Positions 15,644 to 23,382 of a stretch of DNA of 28,515 bases are shown one piece after another; positions within the stretch are counted from its first letter, which is position 1, and each line of letters begins with the position of its first letter. Both the position numbers and the translations under genes were made by a program. This DNA comes from an uncultured Ruminococcus sp. (GTDB taxonomy: Bacteria > Bacillota > Clostridia > Oscillospirales > Acutalibacteraceae): assembly GCA_902773035.1 (NCBI GenBank), contig CACYDB010000005.1, forward strand, positions 1 through 28,515, written 5' to 3'. Below the pieces are notes generated by a model. The model saw nothing but the letters and a program-made list of their open reading frames with translations, was not told where the DNA came from and ran no database searches.

Positions 15644-16180
15644 TCAGATACAAAACGCGCCCATATCAATATCGCGCGGGATTATCCCGTACATTGAAGT
15701 CGTCGGGTCGCGGAAGATGAAAAGCCTCGGCGGATTGACAGTAAAGCAAAAGAACATCACAAACACCAGCAAAAGCATATAGCAGGCGGGATGAAACAAT
15801 TTGCCGCAATCGCGCTTCATCAAAAAATAATCCGTCACAAAACCCGCGGACAGCGCGATCACAGCCGCGACCTGCCTCGCCTGAGCCATCATTAAGCACA
15901 GCGAAATATATACCCCCAGCGCCGTCCAAAGCCCGAACGCCTTTGACGCGATATACGCGCGAAAGCAGGGCTTGAGCCAAAACAGCCCGACTATCCCCCA
16001 CACGACGTAGGTGATGATCAGAGCCTTTGAGCTCTCCCAGATACTGCCGTTGACCGCGCCGAAAAGTATCCCGATAGGATTTTCCGCGCAAAGCTCGTAA
16101 ACACCGCCCAGAAGTTGCATCCCGAGCGTACATAACAACACTCCGAAAAGCTCGGCGAGCCTGTGAAATCTGACACACAT
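15644..16180 (-). CDS. DUF6512-like membrane protein
   Basis: The 178-residue protein has about six hydrophobic segments and the short motif GAVNGSIWESSK (41-52), which resembles the VNES(I/V)WEHLK motif of DUF6512-type membrane proteins of Firmicutes. Function unknown. An upstream in-frame ATG at 16228 exists, but only the ATG at 16180 has a ribosome binding site (GGGGTGG, five bases upstream), and the following CVRFHRLAELFGVLL looks like a natural start. No linked partner; the upstream region is the AT-rich non-coding stretch. Confidence 0.75.
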   Translation of the reverse strand: MCVRFHRLAELFGVLLCTLGMQLLGGVYELCAENPIGILFGAVNGSIWESSKALIITYVVWGIVGLFWLKPCFRAYIASKAFGLWTALGVYISLCLMMAQARQVAAVIALSAGFVTDYFLMKRDCGKLFHPACYMLLLVFVMFFCFTVNPPRLFIFRDPTTSMYGIIPRDIDMGAFCI

Positions 16181-16294
16181 AATACCACCCCGCCAATTAT
16201 ATGCGGGCTGAAAGTCAAATAGTATCATTGTTGTAACATTTTTGTAAACTTATCTCAGGAATGTAATCTTATTTTCCAATTTTAAATTTTATTT

Positions 16295-16491
16295 AAGAAA
16301 TATACTATTTGTATTGTTCTATTTCATCAACATAAATGTTGAAAACTCTGTGGAAAATGTTAAAAACCCTGTTCACACAAGGGGAAACTAACCCACTGTA
16401 ATTAAAAAAGAAGGACTTTCCACATACTCCACAGAGTTTTCCACAAAATTCTAATAAGAAAAATAACCTCATAAGAAATATACAATTTGTA
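16295..16491. repeat. Pair of 19-base direct repeats flanking the inverted repeat
   Basis: AAGAAATATAC(T/A)ATTTGTA occurs at 16295-16313 and 16473-16491 with one mismatch, framing the inverted repeat and the DnaA-box-like cluster. The features entry spans both copies. Confidence 0.75.
16342..16440. repeat. 13-bp perfect inverted repeat, widely spaced
   Basis: AAAACTCTGTGGA (16342-16354) and TCCACAGAGTTTT (16428-16440) are exact reverse complements with 73 bases between them. Each overlaps a DnaA-box-like TTTTCCACA. Confidence 0.8.
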
Positions 16492-16574
16492 ATATCAGCT
16501 TGTCAATCACATTGAAGAAAAAAAGATAAACAAATTACCGTAATACAAAAAAATATTAGTAGCAATATTAGTCA

Positions 16575-16603
16575 AAATAAAAAGACGCCCCACTCGGAGC
16601 GTC
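16575..16603 (-). terminator. Terminator of the PAP2 gene
   Basis: On the minus strand GACGCTCC pairs with GGGGCGTC (plus 16584-16603, one T-G pair, loop GAGT) and is followed by TTTTTATTT. It lies 18 bases after the PAP2 stop. Confidence 0.88.
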
Positions 16604-16621
16604 GATTAATCTGATTATAGG

Positions 16622-17161
16622 TTATGATAAAGCCTGAACCAAGCGGTCGAAAAGCGAAACCGACGCGCTTCCGCAGAGAAGTCCGAGCACCATTCCGACA
16701 AGGACGTCGGAAAGATAATGAACCCTGAGGTAAACCCTGGACGACGCAATCATAACGGCGATAAACAAGACGATCAGCACCATCGGGAACGGACAGCGGT
16801 AAATCGTCACCGCTACAACCGCGAACGAAGCCGAGGTATGACCTGACGGGAAGGAATAGTACTTAGGTCTGTGGATAAGCTGCTCGCCGTCGGGAAGCTT
16901 CCAGACAGGTCGCTCACGGCGGACAATGTGCTTGAGGATAACCTCACACAAAAGCTGCGTAAAAGCTATCGCGAAGATGATATTTACTCCCGTAGGTCTC
17001 CACGGGGCGTAAATAAGCAGGGGCATACATATAGCGAACCATATCATACCCATATTCCCCGCCGTAGACGCGGCAATCATTATTCTGTTTCTAAGAGGTG
17101 AGCGGATCTTGATGATATTGTCAACGACCTTATCGTCAATCTGCTGTATCTTACTAAACAT
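16622..17161 (-). CDS. PAP2-family membrane phosphatase (undecaprenyl-diphosphatase-like)
   Basis: The 179-residue integral membrane protein carries the three lipid-phosphatase motifs: K(77)HIVRRERP ending at 85, SFPSGHT with PSGH at 105-108, and SRVYLRVHYLSD with the catalytic H148 and D152. Such enzymes (BcrC/PgpB type) dephosphorylate undecaprenyl diphosphate or phosphatidylglycerol phosphate on the outer face, recycling the carrier for wall synthesis. Size and topology favour the BcrC-like role, but substrate cannot be fixed from sequence. The ATG at 17161 is preceded by AAGGG at good distance; a TTG 15 bases earlier is in frame but overlaps this site. Single-gene unit with TATACT at 17193-17198 as its likely -10 and TTTTCA 17 bases upstream. 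Confidence 0.9.
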   Translation of the reverse strand: MFSKIQQIDDKVVDNIIKIRSPLRNRIMIAASTAGNMGMIWFAICMPLLIYAPWRPTGVNIIFAIAFTQLLCEVILKHIVRRERPVWKLPDGEQLIHRPKYYSFPSGHTSASFAVVAVTIYRCPFPMVLIVLFIAVMIASSRVYLRVHYLSDVLVGMVLGLLCGSASVSLFDRLVQALS

Positions 17162-17241
17162 AGCTAAACCCTTCAAAACTGTATATAGTCTAAGTATATC
17201 ACAAAGAGTTTTGTTTGAAAAGTGGTTAGATAAAATTTAAA

Positions 17242-18024
17242 TCATTTTTTCTCACAAATTACGATCAGACGATCCCAGTCACCCTTATCGTTTCTGATAC
17301 AAGTGAAAAGCGTCAGAAGCTGACGTCCGTACTCAATATAAAGATTAGTGGTATCATTGGGCTTGATACGCTTTTTCTTTATGACCTTATAGTTTATCGT
17401 CTGGCTGTAGTTTCTGATCGTTACCGTGTCGCCCGAGCTCAGAGAGCGGATATTGTCAAAGTATGTGCGCCCGATATAACCCGTATGACCCGCGATCACA
17501 CAGTTTGTATTCTTCTGGTTAACGGGCAGCGAGGTATTTGACAGGTGAGCCGCGCCGGAGCTGAGCGTCGAGTCGCTCGCGCCTAGGTAAACGGGAAGCT
17601 TCATTCCGATTTTCGGCGCGGAAACATAGCAGTAAATGTTACTTGTGATTCCGTATTCTTTCAAATCAAGAGCCGCCTTTTTGTAGTTACTGGTCTTGAC
17701 GGTTCCCTGATTTGAAACAAGCTTTTCGTTATATCGCCTGCTGTCCTCAAGGAGCCTTTTCAGCGATTCCCTTGTAGGCTTACCGGGCTCGGCGTAGTAG
17801 GACGGAGTATAAGCGGACGAGGCAGACTTTTCATCCTTTCGGACGCTTTTCTTCTCAGCCTTTGAGGAATTTTCCTCCGCCTGAGCGATGATATCCTCAA
17901 ACTCGTCTACAAGCTTATGAGCCTCCTGCTTGCCCACCTCATTTGAAACAGGCTCAAACAGTATAAGTCCCACGCCGATTATAACCAGCACAGCGGCGAC
18001 CGCGATTAGAATGATTTTTTTCAA
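17242..18024 (-). CDS. Sortase (pilus-type/class C-like), dedicated to the adjacent surface protein
   Basis: The 260-residue protein has an N-terminal membrane anchor (3-23), a charged stalk (30-110), and a sortase beta-barrel with KIGMKLPVYLGAS, HLSNTSLPV, catalytic H180 in IAGHTGY, C242 in LLTLFTC and R252 in WDRLIVICE. The LPVYLG...LSSGAAHL...TSLPV order resembles pilin-polymerising class C enzymes, but the usual C-terminal membrane helix and a clear DPW/DPF lid are not seen, so the class is provisional. The start is TTG at 18024, with AGAGG nine bases upstream. It lies 67 bases downstream of the large LPxTG-like surface protein and is probably transcribed with it; a hairpin between them could lower its expression. 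Confidence 0.88.
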   Translation of the reverse strand: MKKIILIAVAAVLVIIGVGLILFEPVSNEVGKQEAHKLVDEFEDIIAQAEENSSKAEKKSVRKDEKSASSAYTPSYYAEPGKPTRESLKRLLEDSRRYNEKLVSNQGTVKTSNYKKAALDLKEYGITSNIYCYVSAPKIGMKLPVYLGASDSTLSSGAAHLSNTSLPVNQKNTNCVIAGHTGYIGRTYFDNIRSLSSGDTVTIRNYSQTINYKVIKKKRIKPNDTTNLYIEYGRQLLTLFTCIRNDKGDWDRLIVICEKK

Positions 18025-18052
18025 GCTATCAATCCTCTGTAAAAGACGTTAA

Positions 18053-18078
18053 CGGGGACTGTCAGAAGGCAGTCCCCG
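18053..18078 (-). terminator. Intercistronic hairpin between surface-protein and sortase genes
   Basis: CGGGGACTG (18053-18061) pairs with CAGTCCCCG (18070-18078), loop 8 bases. On the minus strand the next bases are TTAACGTCTTTT rather than a clean U-run, so it is likely a partial terminator or mRNA-stabilising element that makes much more surface protein than sortase. Confidence 0.55.
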
Positions 18079-18091
18079 AAAAGTATATTAA

Positions 18092-21000
18092 TTATTTAGC
18101 GGAGCTCTTCTTTCTGAATGCGAGGAAGAGGATGAATCCGGCTGCCGCGAGGAAGCAAGCGCCGATTGCGCCGAACCAGATCGTTCCCGCGTTACCGCCT
18201 GTCTTGATAACCTCGGGCTTAGTATTCTCGATGGTTATGCTGACATTCTCATCATCTGTAGGAGCTGTAAGATCGCCGTTCTTGTTGAACTTAGGCTTGA
18301 TTGTAACGGTGTAAACCTTGGTGTTGAGGTTGTAACCCTCTACAGCCTTAGTCTCCTTGACATAGTACTTGCCGCCGTCAAGACCTACGAATGAAGCGAG
18401 TCCGTCCTCGTCAGATGTAGCCTTAGCGATAGCGTTAACACCCTTCTTAGCGTCGGAGGCTTTTGAGTAAATCTCAAATGAACAGCCCTCAACAGCGTCG
18501 CCTGACTCTGCGTCAACCTTGTTGACGTCAACCTCGAAGGTGTAGACAACAACCTCGTTGCCATCCTTCTCGTGATCCTTGCCGTCAGCGGATGTCCACT
18601 CAAGTGAATCCTCGTTCGGATTGCCCTCAGCGCCGATTACAGCGTCATCATTGAGAGCGGCTGTGCAGTCTACTACTACGTTCTTGTAGCTGTAGAAAGC
18701 GTCCTTATCGAGTACGCTCTTAGCAAGACTTACCTCAAAGCCTGTATCGGTCTTTTTGACCTTATACTGATTTGAGTTGAGCTTGAGTGTCTTTGTACCT
18801 GTAAGAGATACGGCTTTAACCTTACCGAAGGTAAGACCGTCGCTCATTGTATCAACAATTGTGTAAGCGTTGAGCTTGTTAACTACAGAACCTGTAACCG
18901 TAGCCTTGAGTCTGAACTTAACAGTCTCGCCGATAGCCGCTGTTGTGTAGTACGGTGTGTACTTGGAGTCGGAGATGATCTTGTTAATCTTCGGCTCATT
19001 CTCAACAGGAGGTGTTGTAACAGGCTCTGTCGGAGGCTCTGTGGGAGGCTCTGTCGGAGGCTCTGTCGGAGGTACGGTTGTGGGAGGCTCTGTTGTAGGA
19101 GGCTCTGTTGTAGGAGGCTCTGTTGTAGGAGGCTCCGTTGTGGGAGGCTCCGTTGTGGGAGGCTCTGTTGTGGGAGGCTCCGTTGTAGGAGGCTCTGTTG
19201 TCGGAGGCTCAGTTGTAGGAGGCTCTGTTGTGGGAGGCTCCGTTGTGGGAGGCTCAGTTGTAGGAGGCTCCGTTGTGGGAGGCTCTGTAGCCTGATCCTC
19301 GTTCTCGAAGAACTGGATTGTGTCAGTACCGATTTTGCCTGATACCGAACCTGTCTTATTTACATAGTTACCTGCGTTTGTCTCGGTAACAGTGTATTCC
19401 GCGTCAAGCGGGAGACCCTTAACGAGTACAGCCTTATCAGCGGGGAATGTAAATGTACCGTCAGCGCCCATCTTGAGCGGTGTGAGGGTGGAAGTGTCGA
19501 TTGTGCTCTTAGCGGCAGGCTTGCCGTTCTGAGCAACATAATCCTGCTTGACCTCGTCTACCAGATAGTAATCAAGCGCGAAGGTCTTATTATTGAGCTT
19601 GGGAACAGTGAGCTCGAACTTATATGTAAAGTCCTCGCTTGAGTTCTTGTCGTCGCCTGTCTGAGTAAATACGTCCTTGTTGATAAGAACGTCGGCAACC
19701 TGAGGTGTATTGATGAAGTTGACCTGCATATTCGCGTCTTCAACAGGATCCTTGTTTACAAGAGTAAAGAGGTCTGTGTTCTTTGAATCCTGACCCTGAA
19801 TATCGGGATCATACTCCTTGATCTTCTTACCGCCGTCGGCGATATCAACGACATTCCATGTTGTGTCGTACTTGAGGATCGTATCCTCCTTCTGAGAAAC
19901 GTGGAGGTCGCTGCCTGTATCAAACTTGTTGTCGTATCTTTCCTTACCGTTGTGCTCGTAGGAAGGATCGGGATCGGGGTCGTTGATTGTATCCTTATAG
20001 GTCGGGTCTATATCCTCATAATCAGGAACGTTGCCCGGATTATCCTTAGTATTAGTTGATGTAAAGTCGAACTTCTCGCCGTCCTTGATAGGATCTACAA
20101 GAGCGGGGTTAAGATCTGTAAGGTTAACCTGGTTTGTAACCTCGAGGAAGTTCTGAGCGGGAGTCATTGTAAAGCCCATCTGGCAGTTACTCTCGAGAAG
20201 ACCTCTCTCCATATAGAAGATTGTCATATGATAGAGCTTTGTCGGATCAAGAGTATCAGACGTGTTGCCTGTTGACTTCTTGGCAGCCGCGGAGCCTGAC
20301 TTAGCGGGGATTGAGAAATCCTCCCACTGACCCTCGGTGTACTTTAACGCCATAACCTCAGTACCGCCGCCGTTGTAAGCAACGTTGTCGTTGTAGGTCA
20401 TCTTGTTGAGGCGTGAAGAAACACCGGGCTCATATAATTTTTCAGCCTGCTCAATTTCGCCTGTTACAGCGTTAAAGAGGTGGTTGGAGCTATCCCAGAT
20501 GTTGCAATCCTTTGTAGTGCTTGCGCTCCAGTTTTTATCCTTGGCAACCTTGAAGTTCCAGTTGCCGTCGTCACCCATGAGGGGATGTCCGAGGCTTCCG
20601 ACAGCGTCGCCGGTTACGCAGTAAACGCCGTTTTCGTACTTCTCAACGTCGTACCATTCGCCGCCGTACTCACCTGTTTTGTCGCCGTCTCTCCAAGCCC
20701 AGACTTTCATACCGTCGCCCCAGCCCTGAGTATCATTGATAAAGAGAGCTCTGCCTGCGGGAGCCTTCTCAACGCCGCTCCAGTTGCCGCCGGCAGCTTC
20801 CTTGTTTGTTACAATGAAGCGATCCATCTGGCTGAGAGGAGTACCGTTTGCCTGCTGGCTTGCGGGGATGTAGTAAACGTTATCATATTCCTTGGATGTT
20901 CTGGGGTCCTTCTGAGGTGTAAACCAACCTGAAGCGCCTGCTGAATTGTAGGCGTAAACTCTCATCGAGCTTCCCCAGCCCTTGCTGTCATAAATGAAGA

Positions 21001-22168
21001 GCGCGTCCTCTGCCTTAGCAGTGTTGATATCAACATACTTGTCAACCTTGGACTGCATTGTAGCGAAGTTGATCTCGCCCTTAGCCATCTTATGATCGCC
21101 GCCGAGGTCAAGAACAAGTCTTGAGTTAGAGCCGTCGGCGTTTGAAATGTATACCCAGAGATCGTCGTCACCGGAGTATGTGAATTTTACATCCTCCTTA
21201 GTGCTGTCGCTTCTTGTGATCTGACCGTCCTTGGGAACCTTGAAGTCCATATCCATACGGATACCGAAGCCGTAGTCAAGGTTAGTTGAGCCGCCGTTGC
21301 CGTCAGCGCGGTTGAAGGGGAAGATACCCTTGCCTGAGGGCTGGCTGTCACCCATAAAGTCGCTGAGACCGTCTGTGACCGCTTTGGAAGTTGTGCCGTA
21401 GTTTACGGCTGTAGGAGTCTTTCCGTTCCAGTCAAAGTAAACGTTATCTCTGCCGCCTGTTGAGTCAAAGTCGTATCTTGTTACGCCGTTGTTCTCGGAA
21501 GCGGGAGTCTCTCTGAACGGGAATTTTGAATCGAATACCTTAGCCGCCTTATTGCTTGTAAGGAAGCCCTTGTTGAAGTAAGGCATTACCTGACCGTTTT
21601 TAGTAAGGAGGTTCTTTGAGCTGTCAAGGCTGTCGCCGACAAGACCTCTTACCGCAACGTCATAATTCTCAAGACCGTTAGAGTCGTTAACGTAGTAGTT
21701 GTAGTTCTTAGCGTAGGGCTCCTTGGTCATTTCGCTGTAAGGACCGTTGTGAGTACCGCCGTGAGCGGAATTGTCGTCCGTATAAGCGTTATAGACGTTA
21801 CAGAAGTTACCTAAGTAGAGCGGATTATCCCAGGAACCCGCGTTAGCGGCAATGATCTTGTTAAATTCCTTGAAGGGATACCAGTTGTTCTCGGAACCGT
21901 TGTAGCCTGTACCGGCCTGAACGGGCTCGAGCCAGTTAGCTCCGTCGCCCTGCATTTCGGCGTCTGAGAGATAGTCGAAATACGTAGCGTCTACCCAATG
22001 CGCTGAATCCCTGCTCGACTGAGCAACGGGAACAGACTTAAGCTCGTAGCCTGCGGCGTTTGCAGTTACGTTGGCAACTGTGAACGCGACTGTAACCATA
22101 GAGATTACAAGTACAGCGACAAGCGCGATTGGGAGAAGTCTTTTGGAAACAAATTTTTTGCTTTTCAT
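18092..22168 (-). CDS. Large fibro-slime / pilin-like cell-wall surface protein
   Basis: The 1358-residue protein starts at the ATG at 22168 (GGAGGA ten bases upstream) with a signal peptide (1-38, ...TANAA). Residues about 237-382 begin a fibro-slime domain (YSGDDDLWVYIS, LVLDLGGDH, GEINF); its expected end, LYHMTIFYMERG (645-656), comes 260 residues later, after two repeated modules (ALFIYDSKGWG.SMRVYAY near 389 and ALFINDTQGWGDGMKVWAW near 474). A pilin-type beta domain follows (about 824-952), then a (TTEPP)n linker, an isopeptide-type pilin domain (about 1070-1210) and a SpaA/Cna_B domain with the NKVDA lysine and YYVKET glutamate. The C-terminus is a sorting signal: VIKTGG (about 1320-1325), a hydrophobic helix and RKKSSAK. 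VIKTG replaces LPXTG. Likely covalently attached or polymerised by the neighbouring sortase; probable adhesin. Confidence 0.85.
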   Translation of the reverse strand: MKSKKFVSKRLLPIALVAVLVISMVTVAFTVANVTANAAGYELKSVPVAQSSRDSAHWVDATYFDYLSDAEMQGDGANWLEPVQAGTGYNGSENNWYPFKEFNKIIAANAGSWDNPLYLGNFCNVYNAYTDDNSAHGGTHNGPYSEMTKEPYAKNYNYYVNDSNGLENYDVAVRGLVGDSLDSSKNLLTKNGQVMPYFNKGFLTSNKAAKVFDSKFPFRETPASENNGVTRYDFDSTGGRDNVYFDWNGKTPTAVNYGTTSKAVTDGLSDFMGDSQPSGKGIFPFNRADGNGGSTNLDYGFGIRMDMDFKVPKDGQITRSDSTKEDVKFTYSGDDDLWVYISNADGSNSRLVLDLGGDHKMAKGEINFATMQSKVDKYVDINTAKAEDALFIYDSKGWGSSMRVYAYNSAGASGWFTPQKDPRTSKEYDNVYYIPASQQANGTPLSQMDRFIVTNKEAAGGNWSGVEKAPAGRALFINDTQGWGDGMKVWAWRDGDKTGEYGGEWYDVEKYENGVYCVTGDAVGSLGHPLMGDDGNWNFKVAKDKNWSASTTKDCNIWDSSNHLFNAVTGEIEQAEKLYEPGVSSRLNKMTYNDNVAYNGGGTEVMALKYTEGQWEDFSIPAKSGSAAAKKSTGNTSDTLDPTKLYHMTIFYMERGLLESNCQMGFTMTPAQNFLEVTNQVNLTDLNPALVDPIKDGEKFDFTSTNTKDNPGNVPDYEDIDPTYKDTINDPDPDPSYEHNGKERYDNKFDTGSDLHVSQKEDTILKYDTTWNVVDIADGGKKIKEYDPDIQGQDSKNTDLFTLVNKDPVEDANMQVNFINTPQVADVLINKDVFTQTGDDKNSSEDFTYKFELTVPKLNNKTFALDYYLVDEVKQDYVAQNGKPAAKSTIDTSTLTPLKMGADGTFTFPADKAVLVKGLPLDAEYTVTETNAGNYVNKTGSVSGKIGTDTIQFFENEDQATEPPTTEPPTTEPPTTEPPTTEPPTTEPPTTEPPTTEPPTTEPPTTEPPTTEPPTTEPPTTEPPTTEPPTTVPPTEPPTEPPTEPPTEPVTTPPVENEPKINKIISDSKYTPYYTTAAIGETVKFRLKATVTGSVVNKLNAYTIVDTMSDGLTFGKVKAVSLTGTKTLKLNSNQYKVKKTDTGFEVSLAKSVLDKDAFYSYKNVVVDCTAALNDDAVIGAEGNPNEDSLEWTSADGKDHEKDGNEVVVYTFEVDVNKVDAESGDAVEGCSFEIYSKASDAKKGVNAIAKATSDEDGLASFVGLDGGKYYVKETKAVEGYNLNTKVYTVTIKPKFNKNGDLTAPTDDENVSITIENTKPEVIKTGGNAGTIWFGAIGACFLAAAGFILFLAFRKKSSAK
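19020..19292 (-). repeat. 15-base tandem repeat encoding the Thr-Thr-Glu-Pro-Pro linker
   Basis: Fourteen 15-base units (ggaggctcNgttgtN on plus, first at 19083, last at 19278) encode TTEPP, next to four 12-base units encoding TEPP (19020-19080). Units differ only at a few third-codon positions, so the array is recent or under homogenisation, and its length is likely to vary between strains. Confidence 0.9.
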
Positions 22169-22535
22169 AAGAAATCCTCCTAATATAAAAAATTTCCTTC
22201 TTAAAACTAGTGGAATTGTCATTTTTTAATATACCGATGCACTTTTCGGACATTTTAGGTATATGTGCAAAAAATAACGATAATTCGCCTTAATTATATC
22301 ATAGGAGAAATAATTATTTTTCTTTTACAGAATTATCTGGGCGAATTTAGTTCTAATAAAGCATTAACTTTTTAACAATTTTTTGTGTCATTTGCTCACA
22401 TATTGCCTGTCGCGGACAATCTGTTGTCAGATTTAGCGGTCACTTGATCACTCCGCGTAAGCCGCGCTCCTATACATTATAATATATATAATAACTCCGC
22501 GTCTCTGAAATCAGAGGACGCGGAGCGTAAATCAG
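22169..22535. other. Intergenic region: surface-protein leader and VWA-gene terminator
   Basis: No gene is supported. A TATAAT -10 for the surface-protein gene is at 22293-22298 on the minus strand without a good -35, which would give a leader of about 120 bases; this is uncertain. The 3' part holds the VWA terminator. 22380-22480 shows a small GACAA/TTGTC hairpin (22415-22428) and otherwise nothing I recognise. Confidence 0.5.
22487..22525 (-). terminator. Terminator-like hairpin of the VWA gene
   Basis: On the minus strand CTCCGCGT pairs with ACGCGGAG (plus 22495-22502 and 22518-22525), with an inner CTCTG/CAGAG stem, followed by the U/A-rich TTATTATATATATT. It begins ten bases after the VWA stop. 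Confidence 0.7.
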
Positions 22536-23189
22536 TTACATATTTTTATTTCTGCTCTTAAAATCCCTGTTGATCTTCTCACCCCATGAGGCTTTCAACG
22601 GTCTTTTCTCCCTGAATCCGCAGACGGTCTCGGCAACCGTTTCAAAGACTACAGCCGTTCCCTCGTGGTCAGCGTGGTAATTCACGGAACGGTCGGCGCC
22701 GATTCCAAAGCGTCCCGCTGTTTCCACAGAGTCGATATTCGCGCCGATGAAGAGAAACTCCCAGCCGTACTCCTCCTTTTCACGCTCGATCATTTTTTTG
22801 ACCTCGCCGCTCGAATAACGGCGGCTTGCGTTTTCCATTCCGTCGGTCATAATAACGAACATCGTATGCTCGGGCACATCTTCGGGACGGGTGTATTTGT
22901 GGATATTCGCGATATGACGGATCGCGCCGCCTATCGCGTCAATCAGAGCCGTACAGCCGCGCACCGTGTAGTCATCCTCCGTCATTCTCGGAATCTCACT
23001 GAGCTTCACTCTGTCGTGGAGCACCTCGCTGACGTTATCAAACAGCACCGTGGACACATAGCACTCACCCTCCTGCTTACGCTGCTTGTCAATCAGAGAG
23101 TTAAAGCCGCCGATCGTGTCGCCCTCAAGTCCGGACATCGAACCGCTCCTGTCAAGAATAAAAACCAATTCAGTAATATTGTTTTTCAT
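22536..23189 (-). CDS. Soluble von Willebrand factor A (VWA) domain protein
   Basis: The 217-residue protein is essentially a single VWA domain: the metal-ion-dependent adhesion site is complete, with DRSGSMS (D13, S15, S17), T80 in GCTALIDAIG and D116 in MTDGMEN. There is no signal peptide or membrane helix, so it is cytosolic and resembles the phage/tellurium-type (TerY-like) or YwmD-like stand-alone VWA proteins. Such proteins usually act as assembly factors with an AAA+ ATPase or kinase partner, none of which is adjacent here. The ATG at 23189 has GGAGGT ten bases upstream; longer in-frame starts lack a site. A TATAAT -10 is at 23236-23241 (minus). Function unknown. Confidence 0.88.
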   Translation of the reverse strand: MKNNITELVFILDRSGSMSGLEGDTIGGFNSLIDKQRKQEGECYVSTVLFDNVSEVLHDRVKLSEIPRMTEDDYTVRGCTALIDAIGGAIRHIANIHKYTRPEDVPEHTMFVIMTDGMENASRRYSSGEVKKMIEREKEEYGWEFLFIGANIDSVETAGRFGIGADRSVNYHADHEGTAVVFETVAETVCGFREKRPLKASWGEKINRDFKSRNKNM

Positions 23190-23321
23190 ATCGTTTACCT
23201 CCGTAAGTTTATTAAGATTTTCAATCTTTGACTGTATTATAAACCGCAAAGACTAACTTTTGGTCGCTTTTAAGGCGACATTTTACGCGGCGGCGGATAT
23301 TCAAAACCTCTGATAAATCAC

Positions 23322-23350
23322 TTGTAAATCAGCGCGCTTTCCTGTATAAT
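23322..23350 (+). promoter_or_regulatory. Promoter of the tex operon
   Basis: TTGTAA (23322-23327), 17-base spacer and TATAAT (23345-23350), 33 bases before the tex ATG. Confidence 0.75.
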
Positions 23351-23382
23351 ACATTTATATTATTATCGGAAAGGCAGTCTAT

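Larger units (their letters stand above)
16181..16574. other. AT-rich intergenic region with DnaA-box-like sites
   Basis: No gene lies here. The stretch carries four DnaA-box-like 9-mers: TTTTCCACA in inverted orientation at 16349-16357 and 16437-16445, CTTTCCACA at 16416-16424 and CTGTTCACA at 16369-16377 (consensus TTATNCACA). The first two overlap a 13-bp inverted repeat. Blocks of nearly pure A/T flank the cluster on both sides. It may be an origin or a DnaA-binding locus, or a regulatory region; dnaA/dnaN are not nearby. Confidence 0.45.

Noticed and set aside
16349..16445. Claim of a proven chromosomal origin
   Set aside because: DnaA boxes are imperfect, dnaA is absent and gene orientation does not switch here; kept only as a hypothesis.
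19020..19292. CRISPR-like array
   Set aside because: The units are 15-base tandem coding repeats without spacers.
18957..19295. Plus-strand open frame of 112 codons rich in GGSVV repeats
   Set aside because: It is the antisense of the TTEPP tandem repeat in the surface-protein gene and has no start signal of its own.
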